Shown here: one piece after another, positions 28,042-35,259 of the stretch
How positions within the stretch are numbered: the first letter of the stretch is position 1
How the letters are laid out: each line of letters opens with the position of its first letter
Assembly: GCF_029945705.1 (NCBI RefSeq)
Contig: NZ_JAQSDC010000017.1
Coordinates: forward strand, 1-35,259
Source: Methylotenera sp.
GTDB lineage: Bacteria; Pseudomonadota; Gammaproteobacteria; Burkholderiales; Methylophilaceae
Length of the DNA: 35,259 bases
Direction: 5' to 3'
The notes under the pieces: generated by a model
Database searches by the model: none
What the model was told of the DNA's origin: nothing
The model's input: the letters and a program-made list of their open reading frames with translations, nothing else
Translations under genes and position numbers: made by a program

Positions 28042-28503
28042 TTAGCCAATAATAAATAGTGGCTCGCCGTACTCAACAGCCAAGCCGTTTTCGACTAAGA
28101 TTTTCTTAACAACGCCAGCTTTATCTGATTCAATTTCATTCAGTAGTTTCATCGCTTCAATAATACAAAGCGTGTCACCTACAGCCACTGTATCACCTAC
28201 TTCTACAAATGGTTTTGCATCTGGTGAAGATGAGCGGTAGAACGAGCCTACCATCGGTGATTTAACCGCATGACCTTCTTCAACTATTGGCACTTCAGCA
28301 GCTACGGCTTGTGGCGCTTGTCCTTGCGGTGCTGCAGCGTACTGCGCAGGCGCATAGTTGGCGTAGTGTTGTTGTTGTGCTGGTGCGCTAGATGTAAAGT
28401 TGCGGCTAATACGTACCGTTTCACCTTCTTCTGTTAGTTCAAGTTCAGCGATGCCTGACTCTTCAACAAGATCAATTAGTTTTTTAAGTTTGCGTAAGTC
28501 CAT
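28042..28503 (-). CDS. accB: Acetyl-CoA carboxylase, biotin carboxyl carrier protein
   Basis: A 153-residue biotin carrier. The N-terminal helix [18 protein letters not shown] is followed by an Ala/Pro/Gln-rich flexible linker (about 38-70) and a biotinyl domain with Lys119 in [13 protein letters not shown], the biotinylated residue. A ribosome binding site AGAGG lies before the ATG. It is co-transcribed with accC, and the 49-bp gap to aroQ suggests one longer operon. Confidence 0.98.
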   Translation of the reverse strand: MDLRKLKKLIDLVEESGIAELELTEEGETVRISRNFTSSAPAQQQHYANYAPAQYAAAPQGQAPQAVAAEVPIVEEGHAVKSPMVGSFYRSSSPDAKPFVEVGDTVAVGDTLCIIEAMKLLNEIESDKAGVVKKILVENGLAVEYGEPLFIIG

Positions 28504-28552
28504 AGTAACCTCTAAAAATCTAGGAAAATTTTAGTTAATAACAAGAATAAAT

Positions 28553-29008
28553 TTAAGAATGATTGATGCGGCGAATTGCATAATCAAGCGCGAGTGTATA
28601 GCCATGTGCACCTAAGCCGCTAATGACACCAACTGCAATATCCGTAAAATAGGAGTGATGGCGAAATGCTTCACGTGCATATACATTAGATAAATGCACT
28701 TCAATAAAAGGCACTTTCACAGCAGAAAGCGCGTCGCGCATTGCCACTGATGTATGTGTAAATGCGGCAGGGTTAATAATCACAAAGTCTACTTTGGTCG
28801 TCGCAATGGATTGAATTTTAGTAACAAGATCACCTTCAGTATTGCTTTGAAAAGTCTCTAAAGCTAAACCAGCTTGTGTTGCAATGTCCGTTAACGTTTG
28901 ATTAATCGAGCTTAGTGTGTCGCTGCCATAATGCTCAGGTTCACGCAAACCCAATAAATTAAGGTTTGGACCGTGCAATACTAATATAGATTTAGCCGAC
29001 ATGTTCAA
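28553..29008 (-). CDS. aroQ: 3-Dehydroquinate dehydratase, type II
   Basis: A 151-residue type II dehydroquinase that converts 3-dehydroquinate to 3-dehydroshikimate in the shikimate pathway. Family patterns are [17 protein letters not shown] (with the catalytic Tyr), [20 protein letters not shown] and [19 protein letters not shown] (with the catalytic His/Arg region). It heads the aroQ-accB-accC-prmA series common in Proteobacteria. The 171-bp gap upstream (29009-29179) probably holds its promoter. Confidence 0.97.
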   Translation of the reverse strand: MNMSAKSILVLHGPNLNLLGLREPEHYGSDTLSSINQTLTDIATQAGLALETFQSNTEGDLVTKIQSIATTKVDFVIINPAAFTHTSVAMRDALSAVKVPFIEVHLSNVYAREAFRHHSYFTDIAVGVISGLGAHGYTLALDYAIRRINHS

Positions 29009-29179
29009 CCAATTTTTTGAACGGTTTATATTGTAAATTAGTGTAACTCATTGTTGCAAGTTTGCCGAAGTTAGCAGGTTTTGTCCAGCAACTTTAGTGA
29101 GTTTAAACGAAATTAGCTTGCATTCACAATTTAAGTGGTTGATATTACTAGCTTAAGCTTAGCTGTAAAATATGGGGTG

Positions 29180-29734
29180 TTATGGTGCTAATAAAGGACG
29201 TATTGCAGATTCTAAAAGGGTTTTATTGATGCGTCCAAAGTAGGTATCAGCGACTTCGCCACGCTGATTAATAATAACGGTATAGGGTAATACGCCTTTA
29301 TCATTACCTAAATCATTGCCAAGCACCATGCCTTCATTCTCCGCAGCGAATAAAGGATAGCTTACAGGCGTTGCTACTGAAAATTCTTTCACAAGTGCTA
29401 ATTCATCTACAGCCACACCAAGCACCACTACATTCTTATTTTTATATTCTGTATATAATTCAGAGAGTTCTGGCATTTCTTCGCGGCAAGGCGGACACCA
29501 AGTTGCCCAAAAGTTAAGTACGATGATTTTCCCTTTATACTGGCTTAAATCTTGTTTTATGCCATTTGGATTAGATAGCTTACTTGCAAATAGCGGTTGT
29601 GTAGAAAACTTGCTGTAGTCAGTCGCAGCGTTTTTAAATGCAGTATTGGGACTTAAAAAATAGTAGTAAATCGCAAAGCCAAGCAGTAGCATGGCAGCTA
29701 AATAGCCAATATTAGAGAGTATTTTTTTTAGCAT
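29180..29734 (-). CDS. TlpA-like membrane-anchored thioredoxin
   Basis: A 184-residue protein with one N-terminal membrane anchor (about 9-27) and a periplasmic thioredoxin-fold domain of the TlpA/ResA type. The active-site pair is Cys80/Cys83 in WATWCPPCREEMPEL. It probably keeps disulfides of cytochromes or other exported proteins reduced. It follows dsbD by 51 bp on the same strand, and DsbD is the likely source of its electrons. Confidence 0.92.
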   Translation of the reverse strand: MLKKILSNIGYLAAMLLLGFAIYYYFLSPNTAFKNAATDYSKFSTQPLFASKLSNPNGIKQDLSQYKGKIIVLNFWATWCPPCREEMPELSELYTEYKNKNVVVLGVAVDELALVKEFSVATPVSYPLFAAENEGMVLGNDLGNDKGVLPYTVIINQRGEVADTYFGRINKTLLESAIRPLLAP

Positions 29735-29785
29735 AATTTGATGATTGGCCTGATTAAAACGCTACTTTTATTAATTCCGTTTTTA

Positions 29786-31714
29786 TTAACACTGTGCAGT
29801 TGTTTCTTGCTGATTTTGTGGTGCGATAATGCAGCTATCGCGTTTAGCTAAGGTAGTGCTAAAACGCTCAGCATCTTGAAAGCCAACGGTTTTTAGTGTG
29901 GTCATTTCTTTGCCATTACCATTAAAAAATGCAATACCAGGCGGGCCAAACAAGCCAAAGCGTTTGAGTAGCGCTTTATCTTCATCGGTATTTGCAGTGA
30001 CATCTACTTGCAATAGCAACGTGTTGCTAAGTTGTTGCTGAACTTTTGGATCGCTAAACGTCAATTGCTCAAGCTCTTTACAAGCCACGCACCAGTCTGC
30101 GTAAAAATCTAACATGACAGGTTGATTAGTTGTAGCTAGCTTTTGTTCTAATTCAGCAATGCTAGCAACGCGGGTAAAGTTTAAAAGTGAAGGATTTTTT
30201 GATTGGCTAGCGCTACTAATAGTAAAGTTGCTGAGTGGTTTTAAGGGTGATTTTGCACCAGAAAGCGCACCAATTAGTAAGGCTACACCAAATATCAATA
30301 TAATAACGGCAACGCCTTTCCATAGCTTGGCAAAGTTGGTTGCATGCGTTGGTAAGCTGTCTAGCGCGCTGTGATAAACCGCGGTCACAATTAACAATAT
30401 TGCCCATAGCCCTAATTGAATACTCACGGGAATCACTGGTGAAATAAGCCAAATTGCCATGCCTAACATCAATACGCCAAAGAAGTTACGCACCGCGTTC
30501 ATCCAGTTACCTGTTTTTGGCAATAAGCTGCCTGCAGATGCCCCAATTAGCAATAACGGCACACCCATGCCGATGGCGAGTGCGAACAAGCCAACACCAC
30601 CTAAAAATACATTATGGGTTTGACCAATGTAAATCAGTGCGCCTGCTAGTGGCGCCGCTACACACGGGCTAACAATCAATGCAGAAAGTGCACCCATGAC
30701 GAATACACCAAAAAAGTGTCCACCTTTGAGTTTATTGCTGGTGTTTAGCATTTTGTCTTCAAAGTTTTGCGGAAGTTTTAGCTCATAAAAGCCAAACATT
30801 GAGAAAGCTAATAACACGAATATCAAGGCGCTTGCGCCAAGCACCCAAGCATTTTGTAGCGATTGGCTGAGTAGGTCGCCAGATAAGCCTGCTGCAATTC
30901 CTGCTAGGGTGTAGCTTAATGCCATGCCCAAAACATAAGCCACAGATAAGCCGAATGCATGCAATTTTGACGGTTTAATTTGCTGACTTTGACTGCCTAC
31001 AATAATGCTCGATAAGATTGGAATCATCGGCAACACGCAAGGTGTAAGTGAAAGGAGTAAACCTGCGGCAAAAAAACCTGCAATGACTAACCATAAATTG
31101 CCAGATTTTAGTATTTTTGTCGTGTTATCCGTTTCGTTATCGTTTGCAAGATTAGTTACTGCGGCTTTTTCTGATGTGCTTACAATATTTTTAACATCAG
31201 CTAAATCTACGGTAAATGTTTTGGTCATCGGTGCGTAGCATAAGCCTTTTTCACTGCAGCCTTGGTAAGTAGCGCTAATCTTAATGGCATTATTTTTAAT
31301 GTTGGCTAAATTAATTTTTGTACTAAAGTCATGATGATAGACTTCCATTTTGCCAAAATTTTTATCATTTTTAATCTCAGCCATAGGAAATTCAATGCCA
31401 GTAATCTCGGCTGGAGTTCCTGGTGCCAGTACAAATTTGATGCGCTCTTTGTAAAGATAATAGCCAGGTACTACAGTAAAATTGGCTTGAATGCTTTGGG
31501 CATCTTTGGCGGTTAAGTCCAATTGGAAAGCGGCTTCAGGCGATAAAAAAGTCTCTTCGCTATTAGTTTCAATCAGTGAGTTTGTAAATGAACTGAACTT
31601 GTTTTCAGCCGCATAGGTGTTGGGTAAAACGCCAACGATGGCAATCAGGCAGAAAGCCAAATGCTTAAGAAATGCAGAGTGTTTAAGAAATAAAGGTTTC
31701 ACTATTATATTCAC
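29786..31714 (-). CDS. dsbD: Thiol:disulfide interchange protein DsbD
   Basis: A 642-residue protein that carries electrons from cytoplasmic thioredoxin across the inner membrane. After an N-terminal signal segment (about 15-36) comes the periplasmic alpha domain with Cys153/Cys159 (QGCSEKGLCYAPM). A core of about eight membrane segments holds Cys226 (SLTPCVLPM) and Cys351 (IVSPCVAAP), and the C-terminal thioredoxin domain has Cys542/Cys545 (DWCVACKEL). All six functional cysteines are present. It is divergent from fxsA and likely in an operon with the TlpA-like gene. Confidence 0.96.
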   Translation of the reverse strand: MNIIVKPLFLKHSAFLKHLAFCLIAIVGVLPNTYAAENKFSSFTNSLIETNSEETFLSPEAAFQLDLTAKDAQSIQANFTVVPGYYLYKERIKFVLAPGTPAEITGIEFPMAEIKNDKNFGKMEVYHHDFSTKINLANIKNNAIKISATYQGCSEKGLCYAPMTKTFTVDLADVKNIVSTSEKAAVTNLANDNETDNTTKILKSGNLWLVIAGFFAAGLLLSLTPCVLPMIPILSSIIVGSQSQQIKPSKLHAFGLSVAYVLGMALSYTLAGIAAGLSGDLLSQSLQNAWVLGASALIFVLLAFSMFGFYELKLPQNFEDKMLNTSNKLKGGHFFGVFVMGALSALIVSPCVAAPLAGALIYIGQTHNVFLGGVGLFALAIGMGVPLLLIGASAGSLLPKTGNWMNAVRNFFGVLMLGMAIWLISPVIPVSIQLGLWAILLIVTAVYHSALDSLPTHATNFAKLWKGVAVIILIFGVALLIGALSGAKSPLKPLSNFTISSASQSKNPSLLNFTRVASIAELEQKLATTNQPVMLDFYADWCVACKELEQLTFSDPKVQQQLSNTLLLQVDVTANTDEDKALLKRFGLFGPPGIAFFNGNGKEMTTLKTVGFQDAERFSTTLAKRDSCIIAPQNQQETTAQC

Positions 31715-31763
31715 TAATGTTTTTTAAAATGATGGAGCTTTAAAGACGCATGGCTACCTTTTT

Positions 31764-31800
31764 AGCAATTAAAATTAAACTATCTTGTATTTTAATTGCT
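31764..31800. repeat. 12-bp inverted repeat between dsbD and fxsA
   Basis: AGCAATTAAAAT (31764-31775) and ATTTTAATTGCT (31789-31800) are perfect complements separated by 13 bases. It lies in the 162-bp divergent region (31715-31876) between dsbD and fxsA, about 50 bp before the dsbD start. It could be an operator for one or both genes. Confidence 0.5.
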
Positions 31801-31876
31801 CAGACTCCATTACATAGAGAGTGAATGAGCATCATACGTTCAATATTACTTGTAATCCACTAAGGATCATATATCA

Positions 31877-32272
31877 ATGCGTTTAATACTTACACTGGCT
31901 TTACTTGCCTTTCCTATCGCGGAAATCTGGATTTTAATTAATCTATTTCAGCAATATGGTTGGTGGGTATTATTATACTTAGTCGCTATGGTATTGCTTG
32001 GCTTACAACTTATTCGTGATGAAAAGCTATTATTTACAGGTCGAATGATGCAAAGCCTTAGCCAGGGCGGTAACCCAATGAAAGCGATGTTTGGCAGTGC
32101 GCGTAATATTATTGCTGGCATATTACTGATCATTCCAGGTGTACTTACAGATATAGTGGCCGTAGTGCTATTGTTGATACCTGTGGATAAAAACGCGATA
32201 AAATCGTCTACATTTAAGCAACAAGCTGCTAATGATGATGTCATAGAAGGTGAATTTCACCGAGAAGAATAA
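31877..32272 (+). CDS. fxsA: FxsA family membrane protein
   Basis: A 131-residue inner-membrane protein of the FxsA family, with hydrophobic segments near 3-20, 24-44 and 70-105 and a polar tail ending in HREE. The family pattern AEIWILINLFQQYGWW near the start is clear. In E. coli FxsA eases phage F exclusion when overproduced, but the normal role is not known. AAGGA lies about ten bases before the ATG. A MITE-like repeat begins immediately after the stop codon. Confidence 0.9.
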   Translation: MRLILTLALLAFPIAEIWILINLFQQYGWWVLLYLVAMVLLGLQLIRDEKLLFTGRMMQSLSQGGNPMKAMFGSARNIIAGILLIIPGVLTDIVAVVLLLIPVDKNAIKSSTFKQQAANDDVIEGEFHREE

Positions 32273-32273
32273 T

Positions 32274-32414
32274 GGGCACCTCTATTCATTAAACTTTCGT
32301 CGTAATGCTGCGTTGCTCACAAAAAATTATTCCTTATATATTAACTATATACAGCGTCATAATTTGTTTGTCGCGCCTTGTCTTACTTAGAAACTTAAAT
32401 GAATAGAGATACCC
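32274..32414. repeat. MITE-like element with terminal inverted repeats
   Basis: A 141-bp segment bounded by GGGCACCTCTATTCATT (32274-32290) and, inverted, GGGTATCTCTATTCATT (32414-32398), which match at 15 of 17 positions. It has no coding capacity. The bases AATAA flank both sides (within the fxsA stop region on the left) and may be a target duplication. It inserted one base past the fxsA stop codon. The outer bases GGGCACCTCTA recur at 35207 near the right edge. Confidence 0.7.
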
Positions 32415-32441
32415 AATAAAGAGTAAAAGAGAGCCTAAATT

Positions 32442-33470
32442 ATGAGTTATCAAATCACTATAAAATCTAGTCAACACATATACACAGCAAAAGCATCAGA
32501 AACTGTTCTGGAATCAGCCATAGGCGCAGGTGTGAATATTCCATATGGTTGTCGTAACGGCACTTGCGGTAGCTGTAAAGGCGATATTATTTCAGGTGAA
32601 GTGGATTATGGCGATTACGCATCGAGCGCACTGACTGATGCAGAAAAGACCATGGGTAAGGCGTTATTTTGCTGCGCACACCCGCTATCAGACTTAACCA
32701 TAGAATGTCGTGAAATTCATGCTGACGTGATTCAACCGCGTATTTTGCCAGCACGCGTGGAGCGTAAAGAGCAACTTTCACATGATGTGATGGCTTTGTT
32801 TTTAAAACTTCCCAGCACTGAGCATCTCAAATTTATGGCTGGTCAATACATCGAATTTTTACTTAAAGACGGTAAGCGACGGGCATTTTCACTAGCTAAT
32901 GCACCGCATATCAACAATATATTAGAGTTGCATTTACGGTTGATTCCAGGTGGCCAGTTTACCGAATACGTATTTAACGAAATGCCAGACAAAGCTATTT
33001 TGCGTATTGAAGCGCCATTCGGTAGCTTTTTCTTAAGGGAAGATTCTGACAAACCTATCATCATGGTCGCTGGCGGCACAGGTTTTGCGCCGATTAAAGG
33101 CATTATCGAGCACATGCTGCACAATAATATCAATCGCCCAGTAACTTTATATTGGGGTGCGCATAGTTTGAAAGATCTTTATATGCCATCGTTACCAGCA
33201 TCATGGGCGGTTGAGCATCCGCACATTAAATTTATTCCAGTATTGTCTGAGCCTGCTGCAGAGGACAATTGGCATGGCCGCACTGGCTATGTGCATCAAG
33301 CAGTTTTAGAAGATTTCGCTCAAACAGGTTTAGCTGACTATGAGGTCTATTGTTGTGGTGCACCAGGCATGGTGGAGGTCGCCCACGCCAGTTTTGTAGA
33401 AGCTGGTTTGCCAGAAGATGAATTTTTCTCTGATGCATTTAATTATGCAAAACCAACGCCTAAAGTGTAA
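32442..33470 (+). CDS. 2Fe-2S / FAD reductase (CDP-glucoseen reductase-like)
   Basis: A 342-residue electron-transfer flavoprotein. The N-terminal plant-type ferredoxin domain binds a 2Fe-2S cluster through Cys37, Cys42, Cys45 (YGCRNGTCGSCKGD) and Cys77 (LFCCAHPL). A flavin-binding barrel follows with Arg147-Ala-Phe-Ser150, and an NAD(P)H domain with VAGGTGFAPIKG (209-220) and CCGAPGMVE. Betaproteobacterial relatives are commonly labelled CDP-6-deoxy-delta-3,4-glucoseen reductase, but no deoxysugar genes are nearby. It more likely passes electrons from NAD(P)H to an unknown oxygenase or other acceptor. The fold and cofactors are sure; the partner is not. Confidence 0.88.
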   Translation: MSYQITIKSSQHIYTAKASETVLESAIGAGVNIPYGCRNGTCGSCKGDIISGEVDYGDYASSALTDAEKTMGKALFCCAHPLSDLTIECREIHADVIQPRILPARVERKEQLSHDVMALFLKLPSTEHLKFMAGQYIEFLLKDGKRRAFSLANAPHINNILELHLRLIPGGQFTEYVFNEMPDKAILRIEAPFGSFFLREDSDKPIIMVAGGTGFAPIKGIIEHMLHNNINRPVTLYWGAHSLKDLYMPSLPASWAVEHPHIKFIPVLSEPAAEDNWHGRTGYVHQAVLEDFAQTGLADYEVYCCGAPGMVEVAHASFVEAGLPEDEFFSDAFNYAKPTPKV

Positions 33471-33544
33471 CTTCTGCATGGTTTAGCTTTCCAACGATAG
33501 TTTAGGTGAATTTTCTCGAAACCTGACTCTAGTGAGGTGCTGAT

Positions 33545-34321
33545 ATGAGTGATTTATCTGCTCTAAAAGGGTTTTTGTTTGATTTGGACGGTGTGCTTTA
33601 TACAGGTTCAAATGTGATAGAAGGCGCCGTAGAAGCAATCGAAAAACTGCGCGCCAGCCATATATGCCGCTTTGTCACCAACACTAGTACTTTATTCCTT
33701 AGGTCACTTCAGCAAAAAATTAATACCTTAGGCTTTGCAATCCCTGCAAATGAAATTATCAGCGCACCGCAAGCTACTTTACTCTATTTACAAGGTCAAC
33801 AAAATCCAGTTTGTCGTTTGTTGTTAGCTGAGGATGTAAAACAGGATTTCGAGGTGCTTAATCAATCTGAGACTGCTGCAAATTACATCGTCATTGGTGA
33901 TATTGGTGGTACGTGGTCTTACTCGCTCTTAAATCAAGTGTTTAATGACTTGATGCAAGGCGCAAAACTCATAGCAATTCACAAAAATAAATTTTGGCAG
34001 ACTGAGCATGGTTTACAGATGGATATTGGAGGGTTTGTTGATGCGCTGGAATACGCTAGCGGCGTGAAAGCCATGATTATAGGTAAGCCTTCGGCCGATT
34101 TCTTTCAAATTGCCTTAGATGATATGGGACTTAAAGCTTTTGAAGTAGCCATGATAGGCGATGATATTGACGTGGATGTTGCTGGAAGCCAACAAATTGG
34201 CTTAACAGGGATGTTGGTGAAAACGGGTAAGTATCGCCAAAGCTATGCTGAAGCTTCTCACGTTAAACCAGATTTACTCATAGACTCAATCGCAGATTTA
34301 CCAAAATTACTTGGGTTATGA
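33545..34321 (+). CDS. HAD-superfamily IIA phosphatase (LHPP-like)
   Basis: A 258-residue HAD hydrolase of subfamily IIA (TIGR01458/LHPP-like). Motif I is FDLDGVLYTG with nucleophile Asp13 and Asp15, motif II is the Thr in FVTNTST, the Lys is in IIGKPSADFF, and motif IV is MIGDDIDVDV. The type IIA cap lies between motifs II and III. Relatives remove phosphate from phosphohistidine, phospholysine or small molecules; the substrate here is unknown. It is a monocistronic-looking gene, 74 bp after the reductase. Confidence 0.92.
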   Translation: MSDLSALKGFLFDLDGVLYTGSNVIEGAVEAIEKLRASHICRFVTNTSTLFLRSLQQKINTLGFAIPANEIISAPQATLLYLQGQQNPVCRLLLAEDVKQDFEVLNQSETAANYIVIGDIGGTWSYSLLNQVFNDLMQGAKLIAIHKNKFWQTEHGLQMDIGGFVDALEYASGVKAMIIGKPSADFFQIALDDMGLKAFEVAMIGDDIDVDVAGSQQIGLTGMLVKTGKYRQSYAEASHVKPDLLIDSIADLPKLLGL

Positions 34322-34426
34322 CAGTCTAAATAGCAAACTGCTATGCCATTCATTGGCCTAACAACATCACAAATCTAAACCGAATATTTAATTACATGCT
34401 TAAGGTTGCGTTAAGAATATAAATTT

Positions 34427-34464
34427 ATGATTTGCTCCATACCTCAATAAAAGGAGCAAATCAT
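34427..34464 (+). promoter_or_regulatory. Hairpin covering the cytochrome b561 ribosome binding site and start
   Basis: ATGATTTGCTCC (34427-34438) and GGAGCAAATCAT (34453-34464) are perfect 12-base complements separated by a 14-base loop. The right arm contains the GGAG ribosome binding site (34453-34456) and the first two bases of the ATG at 34463; a T-G pair extends it one step. If it is in the message, translation would be blocked unless the stem opens. Alternatively it is a DNA operator. Confidence 0.6.
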
Positions 34465-35122
34465 GGAAACCATCACCTACCAAAGAAAAAAGGTCTATGA
34501 CCCAGTTCTGCGACTGATTCACCTCTGGAATGGCTTAGCCATTCTATTCCTTATGACCACTATCTGGCTTTCTGACCTTTTTGAAAAAGGCGTTGGCGAG
34601 AAAACCTTGTGGCAACTTCATATTTACATTGGCTATGCGCTTGTAGTTGGGATTGTTGCTCGACTAGCTTGGGGTGTTGTGGGTCCGCGTCACGCTCGCT
34701 TTTCTGATATGTGGCATCCAATTGTTTGGTGGGATGCAGTACGCAATTTTAATCTGCAAGCCAAGCCGCGTTTTGGCCACAATGCTTTAGCTAGCGGGGC
34801 TTATCTGTTGGTCTATTTGTTGTTAATAACCATGGCAATTACGGGACTTTCCCTTGCAGCTATCGAGCATAGCATGGGACCTTTCAGCACTTGGATGGGA
34901 GACATGCCTTGGTTGAAAGAAATTGTAGAAGAACCACACGAGATTATTTATTACTTTTTGATGGGTTTTGTAGTGGTGCATATCGCGGCTTTAATTTGGC
35001 ATGAGTACAAAGATAAAACACCACTAGCGCAAGCGATGGTAACTGGCTATCAGTATGAAGTTGAAGACAGTCAACACCATGCTCAAAACGTACATAAAAA
35101 TCAAGGAGATCATCATGCTTAA
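34463..35122 (+). CDS. Prokaryotic cytochrome b561
   Basis: A 219-residue diheme cytochrome b of the bacterial b561 family. It has four membrane segments (about 22-38, 50-70, 108-132 and 158-178). Probable heme His residues are His20 (LRLIHLWNGL), His53 (QLHIYIGY) and the late pair in EEPHEIIYYF and VVVHIAALIWHEY. It passes electrons between the quinone pool and periplasmic c-type cytochromes. AAGGAG lies before the ATG but is inside a 12-bp inverted repeat. Its stop overlaps the start of the next gene (ATGCTTAA), so the two were translated as a pair. Confidence 0.9.
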   Translation: METITYQRKKVYDPVLRLIHLWNGLAILFLMTTIWLSDLFEKGVGEKTLWQLHIYIGYALVVGIVARLAWGVVGPRHARFSDMWHPIVWWDAVRNFNLQAKPRFGHNALASGAYLLVYLLLITMAITGLSLAAIEHSMGPFSTWMGDMPWLKEIVEEPHEIIYYFLMGFVVVHIAALIWHEYKDKTPLAQAMVTGYQYEVEDSQHHAQNVHKNQGDHHA

Positions 35123-35229
35123 TGCATTTGTTAAACAATCATTTCTTGTATTTGGGCTGCTATTTAGCATCCATGTATTTGCTGCAACGCCGCAAGAGTT
35201 ACTTAAGGGCACCTCTAAAAATACGATTT
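35115..35229 (+). pseudogene. Truncated exported cytochrome-like protein (DUF1924 type)
   Basis: Starts at ATG 35115 with a strong AAGGAGATCATCATG and overlaps the cytochrome b561 stop. It encodes a signal peptide (VFGLLFSIHVFAATPQELLK), then reads into unrelated sequence at GGGCACCTCTA and stops after 37 residues. Genes paired with cytochrome b561 often encode a small periplasmic c-type cytochrome (DUF1924/SHP type) whose mature start resembles ATPQELLKG. The break coincides with a sequence identical to the outer bases of the repeat at 32274, so an insertion is the likely cause. The rest may lie right of the window. The identity of the intact protein is inferred from context. Confidence 0.55.
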
Positions 35230-35259
35230 AATCGCACCATGTTAGATAGTGATGCAATT
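35207..35259. mobile_element. Probable start of an insertion element at the right edge
   Basis: GGGCACCTCTA (35207-35217) equals the outer 11 bases of the MITE-like element at 32274. It appears exactly where the exported cytochrome gene loses its reading. Only 53 bases are visible and no transposase is seen, so this rests on the shared end and the gene disruption. Confidence 0.4.

Noticed and set aside
34336-34350. Small ATAGCA/TGCTAT hairpin after the HAD gene as terminator
   Set aside because: Six-base AT-rich stem without a following T run; too weak to call.

Overview
The window looks like a chromosomal segment from a betaproteobacterial methylotroph, most likely a Methylophilaceae (Methylotenera-like) organism. 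The support is the aroQ-accB-accC-prmA-zinc-ribbon gene order usual in Betaproteobacteria, a lone pqqA gene (precursor of PQQ, the cofactor of methanol dehydrogenases), phosphoenolpyruvate carboxylase, and moderately AT-rich DNA. The taxonomy is inferred; no rRNA or tRNA gene is present.

Layout. 1-518 holds no supported gene, only a possible insertion-sequence end at the left edge. 519-1874 is a membrane-anchored TAXI-type binding protein. 1895-2252 is an internally deleted, frameshifted IS1595-family element. 2272-6701 is the first half of a peptide-ligase/protease system: Anbu (a proteasome-like NTN hydrolase), a fused circularly permuted ATP-grasp/alpha-E protein, and a transglutaminase-like protein. 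An acyltransferase-3 gene and phosphoenolpyruvate carboxylase (6786-10683) separate it from the second half (10880-20922). There a minus-strand operon encodes a circularly permuted ATP-grasp protein, a stand-alone alpha-E protein, a transglutaminase homologue with Ser in place of the catalytic Cys, a protein resembling 4-hydroxyphenylpyruvate dioxygenase, and a transglutaminase fused to a DUF2126 circularly permuted glutamine-synthetase-like ligase. Two more transglutaminase-like genes point the other way. In total there are five transglutaminase-fold proteins or domains, two cp-ATP-grasp domains, two alpha-E domains, one GS-like ligase and one Anbu. This matches the predicted bacterial peptide-tagging system described from comparative genomics (cp-ATP-grasp + cp-GS-like ligase + NTN hydrolase + alpha-E), here enlarged. 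The dioxygenase-like protein and the Ser-for-Cys transglutaminase are the least expected parts.

20968-24605 is a redox/peroxide block: rubredoxin, katG preceded by a 24-codon ORF with a strong ribosome binding site, and divergent oxyR with Cys199/Cys208. 24702-24773 is pqqA, flanked by a terminator and inverted repeats. 24915-31714 is a minus-strand series: dsbD, tlpA-like, aroQ, accB, accC, prmA and a zinc-ribbon/DUF3426 gene. From 31877 to the right edge are fxsA, a MITE-like repeat, a 2Fe-2S/flavin reductase, a HAD phosphatase, cytochrome b561 (whose ribosome binding site and start codon lie in a 12-bp inverted repeat), and a secreted cytochrome-like gene cut short where a repeat-like sequence begins.

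Most of the window is ordinary chromosome. The novelty lies in the peptide-ligase/protease loci and in several small elements: the pre-katG small ORF, the cytochrome b561 hairpin and the orphan pqqA.
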